From the NCBI GenBank assembly GCA_031310005.1, contig CM062385.1, positions 2,046,001 to 2,110,000 on the forward strand: 64,000 bases of DNA, given 5' to 3'. This document shows, in pieces, positions 12,601-22,209 of this stretch. Every line of letters starts with the position of its first letter. Positions within the stretch are counted from its first letter, which is position 1. Source of the stretch: Dactylellina haptotyla (Eukaryota; Ascomycota; Orbiliomycetes; Orbiliales; Orbiliaceae). A program made the position numbers and the translations under genes. The notes below the pieces were generated by a model, which saw only the letters and a list, made by a program, of their open reading frames with translations, searched no databases and was not told the origin of the DNA.

Positions 12601-13300
12601 TGAGACCTACTTTGTCCTTGATGAAAAGACTAAGGCTATCAAGCTGTGCGAGAGAATATGCTATAACTACGAACGTGTCTGGGGGTTATTGAATCCTTCC
12701 ACCTTGGAGTTCTACGATTTCTTGTCCGAGCTATATATCACGTCAAAGAAGTACGAGAAGGCAATCGCGATCCATGAGAGGATCTTGCAACAAGCTATCG
12801 GTGACAAGAAGTCGCTGCCCGAAGGCTCAAACATGGGAGAAATTGTCTACCGCCAAACTGAGTTGCTTCAAGCTGCTGTCGGTCGCACATATGCCGGAAA
12901 ACAGGTTCCGGTCGAAGAAAAGAAGCACCGAGAAACCTTGCTACAGCGTATCAAGTCGTTTTTCGGTGACGACTTTGAGCATCAGAAGATGCTGGAAGGT
13001 CTAAAGGATGAAAAGGCTTTCGCGAAGGGTCACGGCGAGACATTTGGATGTTGGAAAGCACCAGAGAAATGGGAGATCAGTGGATTCGAGGACGACGACG
13101 AGATGCCGCGCGGACTTGATAGCCCGGATGTGCATGTTTCGTACGCTGATGGAACTTGTGGTGGACCAGGAAAGAAGGGCGTTAACGGTAATGGGTATTT
13201 GAGCCCCGATATCATGAAGAGAGGTACTTCCTACTACGGCAAAGACCGAAAATCTGTTCTTTTCAGCACCCGCAGTTTTGAGACTTTATTCCGAGCATAA
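6628..13300 (+). CDS. NLR-like NACHT/STAND NTPase with long C-terminal TPR array
   Basis: Exons 6628-6688, 6761-7275, 7352-7559, 7619-7747, 7807-8052 and 8115-13300 join to 2114 codons; the introns are 59-76 bases. Residues 1-100 are low complexity. Residues about 100-290 are helical and resemble the helical effector or Goodbye/DUF7708-like domains found at the head of fungal STAND proteins, which is a family-level impression. Walker A GRAGIGKS is at residues 356-363 and a Walker B-type IIIDGLDH at about 457-464, giving a NACHT-class P-loop domain. From about residue 815 to 1980 there are degenerate 42-44-residue helical repeats of the TPR_10/TPR_12 kind, unusually rich in Thr, Glu, His and Ile, including a near-pure Thr run around 10400-10450. 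The last 100 residues are charged and disordered-looking. By family knowledge such proteins oligomerise on ligand sensing by the repeats and trigger the N-terminal domain. No ligand is suggested. The repeats are divergent from each other and not freshly homogenised. Confidence 0.85.
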
Positions 13301-14454
13301 ACCGGCCACTCTTTTGTCTTGCGTTTTGATGATGTTGATGTTGCCATAGTCGTTCGTGTTGATGCTGCATTGTTGTGTTTTAAAAAATTTCAAAAGAGAC
13401 TTCGATTGGAGCGAATACGGGCTTCTGTTTCCTGCTCTCTGACTTAAATTTCCTTTGTACAAAAATCATGCGTCTTGTGCTGCTGTTTTGCATTGTTTCG
13501 TGTATGTACCTAGCTAATCCGTATTTTCTGCGTTTGCACTTAAGATTTTGAGAATTCTCGGCGTACCGACGTGATTCAACGTGTTAGACCTCAAACAAAT
13601 GCATCTGAAAATGCCCGATCGAGAAGCTCAACAACAACGACCTGGAACGACACAAGAACAAGGGATTTCGCTTCACTTTTCACGGTAGACCAGTGTATAA
13701 GTAATCAATCGACTACCGCAATTGTGAAGAAAACGGACCCAATGAAATATAAAGGGAAAGAGAACAGAAGGATACAAAACGAAGCTAAAAAAGGAATGGT
13801 GGGAGCTTGGATACGTAATTTCTGTGGGTTGTATTATGAATGGGAAACGGACCGGTGTTTTTGCGAATGTGGTTGTTTCATCTGTGCTTGCTGCGGGTAG
13901 TTTTACATTAATGATAATGATAATTAAAATGATTTAATGAATTTGTAATCAGCTCGTGAGTTCGTGCGTGCGTGTTACGTAGGTCGAGGGACCCCCGCCA
14001 GAGTTATACGCGTATACCGCGCCAAAAGGGACGACAATGTTATGCATGTGTTTGGTGGGGCATGGCCTGGTCCGCTAGTAAATGATGGCCTCCTTTCATT
14101 TTCATTATGGCATTGCTAGCTAACACTTCAAACCCCCCAAAAAACCCTCCAAACCCCTCCGGAAAAGACCCAACCCTCCCAAAAAAAAAATCTTTGAGGA
14201 GAAACTCGGTACGAAAAAAAAAACAATAAAATTAAAAAGTGGTTAGCAAGACTGAGAGCTCAACTAGTTATGAATATTCAAAGGCAAACAAAGTGGCTCC
14301 AGTTACTACCAATTCGGTACTTGATGGTTTGGGTGTGCGTTCGTAAAATGAGTTTTTGTGCCCGCCAAATTTGTCCGCTGGCTGGCGGTGCCACATCGCA
14401 AATTGTGCAGTTTCTTAGGGTGTTCGGGTAGTCTGGGATAGCTATATAAATTAT
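13301..14454. other. Intergenic region between two gene blocks
   Basis: This holds the 3' flank of the NACHT gene and the 3' flank of the minus-strand gene that ends at 14455. A 109-codon plus-strand frame at 13571-13900 ends in a Cys cluster, but its composition is not convincing and I do not call it a gene. A C/A-rich homopolymer patch lies at about 14125-14230. Confidence 0.4.
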
Positions 14455-15387
14455 TTACTCTACTTCAATTAGGTTCTCAAACCATTCATCCAAGCTGTCA
14501 TTAAAATCCAAAACGGTGTCCAAAGTTTCTTCGCTAGTTTCTCCGGCTGCGAAGCTCTTCCCTTCCTTGACAGAGAAGTTTTTGACTTCGTAGGCATTGA
14601 CATCCTTTCGCAATGCTTTACGGAAGCCCTGACCTTTTTTACGGCTCGGCTGCCGCCCGTACTTCACCACAACGTACTTTGTTGCAAATATCTTGTTCCC
14701 AACATGTTGGGCCGAGCCTTGATCCTCTCTATGCTTGTGGTGGATGTGCTGTAATTTGGCATCAAGCGGTGGTACTGGTACGCCCGAGGCGACCACAGCG
14801 GCTTCGCTGACCGGGATATTTATGGTAGCATCCGAAGCTGACTCATAAGTGGAGCTCGAATCGACTCGGGCATTTTTCGCAACATGCACTCCGACGATCC
14901 AATAAAGTTTGCCATTCTTTGATCGTTGCAGGAGCGTTCTGAGGTAGTCGCCCAATACAACTTTATTATCGTCGGCACTGTTGGCTGAGGTTGTTGGCGC
15001 TGAGGATGGGTTTTCTGGGTCGGGGCCGGGCTCGAAGAGAAGTTTCTTGAGAGCTGCAAAGGCATCGAGGTGCTGCTCGAGTTCGTATGTCTGAATTTCG
15101 TCAGAAGCAATATGGTAGTTTGCGTCCTTGGATTGCGAGATATCCATGTTGATAATATGCGCCACCTTCGCCCGCAGTTCCTCCGACTCGATCCCCTTCA
15201 CGACACGGTCAAACCCGATTTGCACATCAGGCGGTCTGTAGAAGTCTTTTAAAGTGGGCCCCAGGCTTTGTGCGCGACCTGGTCGGTATCCATCGAGCGG
15301 GTTGAGTGGATCTGAAACTATCCGACCCAACAGGATTCTAGGATCATTTTCAAGAATTGGAGAGTCCAAAACAACCCACAAAGGCAT
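14455..15387 (-). CDS. Candidate gasdermin-like pore-forming protein beside a CHAT protease
   Basis: Single-exon, 310 codons from the ATG at 15387; the upstream in-frame extension begins at TTG and was rejected. There is no signal peptide and no classic transmembrane helix. The sequence alternates hydrophobic and polar residues as in beta-sheet proteins, for example MPLWVVLDS at 1-9, LLGRIV at 19-24, LYWIVGVHVA at 161-170 and FATKYVVVKYG at 234-244. Residues 120-142 form a Pro/Ser-rich loop, 245-261 a Lys/Arg cluster, and the last 29 residues a strongly acidic tail. Size, beta-rich make-up, basic patch plus removable acidic C-terminus, and divergent placement next to a CHAT-NTPase gene all match what is described for fungal gasdermins, which are cut near the C-terminus by a neighbouring protease and then permeabilise membranes. 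The family call is inference: I cannot align it to RCD-1 or HET-Q1. The alternative is an unrelated substrate of the CHAT protein. Confidence 0.55.
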   Translation of the reverse strand: MPLWVVLDSPILENDPRILLGRIVSDPLNPLDGYRPGRAQSLGPTLKDFYRPPDVQIGFDRVVKGIESEELRAKVAHIINMDISQSKDANYHIASDEIQTYELEQHLDAFAALKKLLFEPGPDPENPSSAPTTSANSADDNKVVLGDYLRTLLQRSKNGKLYWIVGVHVAKNARVDSSSTYESASDATINIPVSEAAVVASGVPVPPLDAKLQHIHHKHREDQGSAQHVGNKIFATKYVVVKYGRQPSRKKGQGFRKALRKDVNAYEVKNFSVKEGKSFAAGETSEETLDTVLDFNDSLDEWFENLIEVE

Positions 15388-15735
15388 CTTGTCGCTGTCG
15401 AAGAGTTTTGAGTTTAAGAATTGTAACAAGGTAGGAGTAAATCGAAGAGAATAAGGTTTCCGGCAGATTCGTATATTATTAGTTGATTTTGCGAGCCTTC
15501 AGGGACGCTTAGAGTTAATACTGGTAGAAGATAGGTTTTTAAATATATCCGCCGAACGGCTTTAAGAATTCGTATTGCTCATACTGGGCCAAGTCGTCGT
15601 TCAGCCGCAAATGAGAATAAAGTCAGCCTTCTGCGGCTTGGCGTAGCGGTTCCGATTCATCTAGAGTCGGGGCCGGTTGCACCACATAATTTATAGCCTC
15701 GCCGATTGTAATTCAACCTGCTCGCGATACTCTGA
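15388..15735. promoter_or_regulatory. Shared divergent promoter of the gasdermin-like/CHAT pair
   Basis: Only 348 bases separate the two start codons, so both genes must draw on this stretch. An AT-rich patch near 15470-15480 and another near 15538-15550 could serve as core elements for the two sides. No further operator or repeat is evident. Confidence 0.5.
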
Positions 15736-18700
15736 ATGAGTATAAGCAACCACGCTATCTCAAACATGAGTACCTTCTTTCTCGATATATCCGGCCAACC
15801 AGCGAGAGGATCCTGGGAGATAGACCTGTCACTACCTGGTTTTAATCCTGAGAAGAGCACAACGATTGCGTTCACGCCGCCTCAAGACTTAGCTGCCGCA
15901 GATTTAAGCTGGTACATGAATCGTTTCCATCAAGAGCCGTATGAACTGCTGCGGGCAAGCAACGTTGAAAACTATATTAGAAACTTCGGCCAGATTCTGC
16001 ACAAATCATTGTTAGGCTGCAATTTCGTCCGAAACAACATACCTACAGATGCTAAGAAGGTTTGTATCGTTATTAGGAATATAAACGCCAACGGGAGTTC
16101 TCTGTTCGCACTTCCGTGGGAACTGCTGGAGTTGGCTTTACTCCCGAATCAACCCTCGGTCCAAGTTGTTCGTGAAGTGGCAGCGAACCCTCTCTTGCGT
16201 CTGGTAGATGCCTCTGTGTCGTGGAAACACGCCCGGATCCTCATAGTTGTGGCGCGATGTCATAACCGCGACAATAACAGCAGGGATATTGACAGCCAGC
16301 TCATAACCCGGCCGCTCTTCGAACTCCTAGCGGGTGCGGAGGGCGATGCTTCACGCCAGGTTCACATCGATATCGCGACACCGGGGACTTTCGAGGCGTT
16401 CAAGTCATATCTTGCACATGCCAAAAAAGCCAAACAGCCGTACTCGGTTGTGCATTTTGACCTCCACGGCTTGATCAGGAAGTCTTCAGAAGGTAACGCG
16501 AAGGCCGCACTCGAGTTTCTGGGTGGTTATGATGAGGGAGGACAGCTCTACGCCGACTTGCGTACTGCGCCGGAAGTCGCAGGCGTCCTGCGTTCCCACG
16601 GGGTTAAACTTGTGACGCTCAACGCGTGCGAATCTGCCAACCCGGAGGCAAACTTCGCGGAAGAGTTGGTTCGCGATGGGATTCCGTTTGTGGTGGCCAG
16701 CGCTTGGAAGCTGCATCGGTCAGCAGCATTGCTGTTTATGAAGAGATTTTATGAGGCTCTGTTGATCGAGGTAGTCGATATTGCGACAGCGTTAGTGAAC
16801 GCCAGGGCATTCCTTCGCCAGGATGCCGAAAGAGATTGTTGGTTTGAGGAGGCAAGAGAGGTCCACGACTGGTTCTCGATGGTAATGTATTGCCGGGAGG
16901 GCTTGTCGTTGTGGGACCCCAGCACAGGCGCCGACACTGCCAGTCGTCCCAATGCAAACATCCCGCCGCCTGCCCGGCTAACTGAACAGCCGCATGCCCG
17001 GCTAACGGAACAGCCGGTAGACCGGCTCACGGTCCGGAGATCTTTGGAGCTTCTCCGGCTGGAAACGGCTCTCGCCTTCCTCAAACAAGATCCTGCCGTC
17101 GAGCCTGTGGGCCTTGTTCTCTGGGGCATGGCCGGGTGCGGCAAGACCGCTTTCATTCGCGATGCCTGTTCCTGGTGGAGTGCAACGCACTTTGCGCAAC
17201 AGACGCTGTACATCCCGAACGACTCGCAATCCTGGCGGCGACTTGACGTCCTGAGGACCGTCTGGGGTTTGGACGCGGGTGCCGACTTTGGCTCGGATCT
17301 TGAGACGTTTGCCTTTCTCGAATCTAGCTTTCGTATTATTGTCATCGAAATCGACACTGTCGAGCAGCTGGTCGAGGAATGGGAAGACTTCCTCACAGCC
17401 TACCAGAGCCGGGATGTGTCCAAACCTCGTAGCCTCTTCGTTTTTGTGACGGCTGACGGCGATGCCAGCCAGCTTGGTAGGTACATGGTGATCCGAATCA
17501 TATCCGCTGCGGAATTGGTCTGACAATAATATTTACGCATTTTCCCAGATTCCGAGGTGTTGTTCAACTTCCAACTATCGAACATGCACCCGGTCGAAGC
17601 GTACCAGCTGGCCGTCCAAGTCGCACGGCAAACCGGGTTGCCATCGCTGCGTCCACCTATAGAACTAAAAACGAAGGAGGAGCTCGAAATCTTACTGGTG
17701 TTGCTGGATTGTAACCCTCTTGCCATTCGGACAGTGATCCCCTGGCTGGCGAACCAAGACACCGCGAATCCGTGCCAGAGATTGGCCGAACAACTCCTGT
17801 GCGGCTTCGCCGGGTCTTCTTTTGAACCGGAGACGGGAAGCAACCTCTCTACTGTAGAAGTCGACTTCCTAAACGGTGAAAACCTCGCGGCGTTACTATT
17901 TGCTCCCTTCGTTGGTCATATTCCCGAGAATGTAGTCTTGTTTCTTACATTCGCTTGCGGGTTAGACGTCGATACCTTGAATAAATTACACCCGGACCTC
18001 ACTCTCCTCAAACCGCAAGTACGCGAACTCTTTGGGGGCCTAGAAAGCCGTGGTTTGCCATTCAAAGATCGTGTTTCAACTTTGCAAAACCTCGGCGCTG
18101 TCTTTCTGGACTGTGGTCTAGGAAGATTTCTCTCCGAGACCGTTGCAACCTGGCGCAAACTTGGATTGTTATACAATTGTCACCTTACAGGGGATTCGGA
18201 CGAACTATCCCCTCTATTTTCTCTGCAGGCCATACATCCACTTTTAACCATCCTCTTACGCAAACATGCAAGTGGCTATATGCTATCCACACCTTCCTCC
18301 TCTCTCTTGGAGTGGACACATAGGCCAATGAAGCTGTTCCTTCAAACCCTCCTCGTCGTCCTGGGCGCAACAGCTAGTGGTGACGGCGACCCCTATTGGA
18401 AGAATTTACCTCGGATCCGTCACACTTCGAACCCATACGCTGAAAGCTACACAAAAGCATATTTTCACAACCTGGTAGCCTGCGTCTCCGGCCCGTTCGT
18501 CAACTCCTCGCAAGGGCCCGAATGGTATATTGACGCAGCTTGCTTTGGTATCCTACATTCCGATACTCAATGGGTCCTTCCAATGTTAGATTGGCTGGGT
18601 TCATATGCTTCGCGGTGCGGAGGCGCCACCGAGGACGGGTTTTCCGTTGTTTTCCAAAGGGCAGTTACCAAAAGGTGGGAAGGAATAGTGACCGGTTTCA

Positions 18701-20484
18701 CGGCTTGCTTTGTAGTCTCCGTCTGGGGCTACGGGTCCCATACGGGAAACATGATATTCTCCGTACGTCGCGCCAAGCACCTGGAAAAATTAATGCAGGA
18801 GCGGGCCAGGCGCGATTGGAGCTCGACACATGAAGCTGTGGAAGTATTGGATGGTGTGTTGGCCTACACGGCTGATGACTGTCATGGTAGGGTGATCCTC
18901 GGACCGTATTGGTCCGAAGTATTCCAGCGGGCGACTAAGATAGTTATTTTATCGTTGATGTATACGGCTCAGACTGCAGTGAAGCGAGGAGAATTGACAA
19001 AGGCTCGGATGCACATAGAAGCGATGAAAACCATGGTGGATCAGATGGATTTGTCGCAGGAGACATATTACTTTAACGTCAGGACAAGGTTTCTTGATCT
19101 TATGGCTACCACAGGATTGGACTTGCAAACAGGACCGGAGAGTATCCTCCGTAGTCTGCTGGATTATATCGATAGTTCGCCTCTTGAGCTAATACCTGTC
19201 AACCCTCTGATTCCTGGAAACTCGCCGGAGAAGGTCAAGGCTATGAACAGGTACTTGGTCGGTAGTTGGCTTAGGACTATGAGCAAGTCAGCAGCTTTGG
19301 ACGAGGTTCTGGATGAAGATGAGAAATTTGTATCGGACTTGATGTTCCAAATTGGGTATTCACAGGAAATCGAGCAGGGTTTGAGGGGTATCCTCCAAGG
19401 CGTGGAGTCGGTACAGGCAGAAACTCTTGGCGGACTTGTGAACAAGTTGACAAAGCATATGTACCGGGCACTTGAATTGATAGAAGATGCTAAGGATACT
19501 ACTCGCTCTAAGGATCAATCAGAACGGGCTCGGGCTGCTCTCGAGATATTTTCTCTCTTCTCCAACGATCGGCCGAACGACGTGAAAAACAAAGTTCAAC
19601 CACAACTGCAAGAAGCTATGGAGAGCCGACCCATAAATTGGACGGATATAACTCGTCTACGCACCTTGCTCGCCATGGTGATGGCGCAGAAACAAGATTG
19701 GAGAGCAACACAGGTACATCTGCGAAAGGCCTCGGAAGCTCTATCAAATCTTTTGGCAGAAACGACTAGCGAGGTTCTACAGGACTATCAAGTAAGCCTT
19801 GAGTTAATGATTGCTCTGTCTTCTATAAGTATCAGCCTGGAAACTGCGGGCAAACACTTCCGAAATTGTAGAAAGCTCTCCGAAGGGCTGGGATCATGGA
19901 TGCCGCGTTGTTGCCACTACGTCGCTGTCGTTCATCTAGTTTTGCTAGGCCTCTACAAAGATGAGAAAGAGGAAATAGATCTCTGTTTTGAGTGTTTAAG
20001 CCTCTTATACGCACCAGATATGATCGCTAGGAGGCAAAAATCCAAGGAAGGAATCATTTGCTTTCTAGATAAAGAGTTTAGTGAGATGATAATGCCATTC
20101 GGATTCGAGTGGCCGATTCAGGTCTATCAATTCATGCGGCAATTCCTCTCTTTATACGATAACAACAGAGAAGATCCACATGTGCAGGATCTTATAATCG
20201 CAGGCGGTTTCTCTTCATTTGGTGGTCAATTTATACAGAGGATTCAAAATTTTTACTTGTCGTTCCAAGCCGGGGGCGAAAGCGAAATGATCTTGCGGTG
20301 CCAATACGTAATCTCGAGACTTTTGCCAATGACTACCAGGGGCGAAGAGGAGGTGGGTCGACGTATGGAGGATTTAGCATTTGCTTTCCCAACTTCCTTG
20401 GACAGAGGGGCGGTGGACTCTCTTGCCTATGAAACAGAGCTGGCTCTATTTGACAGAGAATGTTTTTTTAGCTCGTCTCGGTGA
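15736..20484 (+). CDS. NLR-like protein: CHAT (caspase-like) protease, P-loop NTPase, helical C-terminus
   Basis: Exons 15736-17476 and 17549-20484 (72-base intron, G/AT split codon) join to 1558 codons. A CHAT peptidase domain spans about residues 90-390. The catalytic His is His244 in VVHFDLHG and the catalytic Cys is Cys298 in LNACES, both intact. A Pro-rich linker at residues 411-434 contains three 8-residue repeats. A P-loop domain follows with Walker A GMAGCGKT at 464-471 and a hydrophobic beta strand ending in Asp at about 541 as a possible Walker B. Residues about 600-1558 are all helical, without clear TPR consensus. CHAT is a clan CD caspase-like protease; in fungi, CHAT-bearing NLR-type proteins are reported as neighbours and activators of gasdermins. 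The likely job is ligand- or stress-triggered cleavage of the divergent neighbour, which is inference from synteny. The gene ends 97 bases before a copia element and is not disrupted by it. Confidence 0.85.
16966..17037 (+). repeat. Three 24-base tandem units in the CHAT-NTPase linker
   Basis: Units at 16966-16989, 16990-17013 and 17014-17037 encode PPARLTEQ, PHARLTEQ and PVDRLTVR. They lie in frame between the protease and the P-loop domain. The first two are nearly identical in DNA and the third is diverged. Confidence 0.8.
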
Positions 20485-20576
20485 TAATCTCGCAAACCCT
20501 ACGCTAGCTGAAGATTTTAGATCCGATATTTCTAACTCTGGAATACTCAGTAAAGTGTGTTATAATCTTATTTTTT

Positions 20577-20581
20577 AATTT
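20577..20581 (+). repeat. Target site duplication, left copy (AATTT)
   Basis: AATTT directly before the left LTR matches AATTT at 27277-27281 directly after the right LTR. Five bases is the usual duplication for Ty1/copia integrases. Confidence 0.85.
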
Positions 20582-20748
20582 TGTAGAAGCTTCAGCTATA
20601 GCAGTATCACTGATCGTATGTAGGTATGAGCCTGTAAGGTTGATGTTCGATGATCTAGAACTACAACACATCGAGTCCGCTCTGTAGATACAAATACAGA
20701 GCGGTACGGGCGAACCCGGCCTGTACGGCCTGACACGTAATCCTTACA
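20582..20748 (-). repeat. Left LTR of the copia element (its 3' LTR)
   Basis: 167 bases, bounded by TG..CA. By eye it is identical over its whole length to 27110-27276. Because the coding body runs on the minus strand this is the downstream LTR. A short purine run abuts it on the inner side (GGGG on the minus strand at 20749-20752), as expected of a polypurine tract. Confidence 0.95.
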
Positions 20749-21398
20749 CCCCAGCTCGTGACAGTGCCGGCGTGGTGTTTGTGCAGTTCTAAAAACGTAC
20801 GAAACAGTGGTTTTACGGCGCTAACTTCAGAGCGGCCGAAGGTAACATCAACAATCGGTTCGCTATAACAGTTGCTTCCTTATTTAGAATAGAGGGTTGG
20901 AGCTGTGCAGCTCTCGCCGTAGAGCTTACCAATTTCCTCTAACTGCTTTACCATAGACGAGCGAGAAAAGCACTAAATATAGTGTAAAAACTCTGCCGTA
21001 TTGTTGGACCTGTAAACGGTAGTCTCTACCAATTGCGCTTCATGCAATTTAAACGGCAGAGAACCGACAACATGTGTATATATATAGCTCAAACAGCCAA
21101 TATACAACAAAACCAACAACATTTCTGTTGCTTTGGTACGGTAGACTGTAGCCAGAAATAGCAGTTCGTGCCTCTCAGTTCGAAAGTTGCACAAATCTAA
21201 GATTAGTGTAGCGATTTCTAGAATCCTGTGGTGGGGATGGAAACGTATACTTAACGGTCGATTCCTCCCTCGAGGTAGCAGGTTTTGAACGCAACCCTCT
21301 ACCATTCACTAATCTTGCTAAACAGCTCGATTTTGCCTCACATACACATCCTACCTTTCTGCCTTTGGTTCAGTACCATTTTCGTTTTCTTTGCAGCC

Positions 21399-22209
21399 AT
21401 GTCTACAGGAGATGCCCGTTTTGACGCTGTAGTCAACGATCCCAACCGGTACATTTGTGCCATTAGCTGTCAGTATTGCTACGACAGCAACCGCACATGC
21501 ATAGTGGCGCCCACCCGCTCAGGCAAGTGCGCTTCCTGCGCGCTTGTGAATGCAGGCTGTACCTGGAGTGAGTCAGCTGTTTAGCGTCTACCTACTGGTC
21601 TGTACACTAATATATATTTTGCAAGGTCGTAACGTTAAACCTCCAGGCAGCAGGGGTCCTGGTGTCAACCGTGTGGTTTGTAACCCCCCACAGCTCGTTA
21701 TTGTGCCTGGGGATCCGCAACACTACCAAACAGTTGCTCCACAGGCGCATGCCCGCAGCGCCAATACCCCGGCTGGTACGGTTCACGGCGTAGTGTTAAA
21801 CGGACCTCCCCCCCTCTCAAATGACTGTATTGTTGCCGGTACATTGTGGGGACCAGACGACGGTACCGGTACCGCTATTCCCCAGCTTCCCCTTGCCCGC
21901 CAACCTTGACGTCAGGGCGCTCCAAACACAACTGGCTGCAGCGCCAATGGGAGCAGGTGGCGCATCATCCGCGCAGATTATGACTGCGATATCTGGAGTA
22001 CAGGGACCTGCAGGTGCGCCTGCGCCCTTACCCAGTTTGACGGATGTTATGGCGGAGTTAACCTTGTTGCGTACAAGGGCAGATGCGTAAGTTACAAATT
22101 ACTATGCATCTTTTCGTATATACCTGCTAACTAAATGTACGTATTAGCATGCAGAACTACATGGCAGGGCAGGCTGGTGCCGGCGGTGCGTTCGCCTGGC
22201 CACCGTAAT
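21399..22209 (+). other. Antisense ORF inside the copia element with Zn2Cys6-type cysteines
   Basis: On the strand opposite to the element's own genes, an ATG at 21399 starts a reading frame with six cysteines spaced C-x2-C-x6-C-x9-C-x2-C-x6-C between about 21468 and 21562. This is the spacing of fungal Zn(II)2Cys6 binuclear cluster DNA-binding domains. Further protein-like sequence, Gly/Ala/Pro-rich with a short Leu-rich helix, follows in pieces to about 22209, and intron-like borders are present. The usual basic residues between Cys2 and Cys3 are few (one Arg), so DNA binding is uncertain. It is treated as part of the fossil element. It may be captured host sequence or an element-encoded accessory protein. 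Confidence 0.5.

Noticed and set aside
13571-13900. 109-codon plus-strand frame ending in a cysteine cluster
   Set aside because: Composition is not protein-like in its first two thirds, it lies in the 3' flank of the NACHT gene, and no motif or splice partner is visible.
16749-17396. 215-codon frame on the minus strand
   Set aside because: It is the reverse of the CHAT/P-loop coding region, which has clear catalytic motifs on the plus strand.
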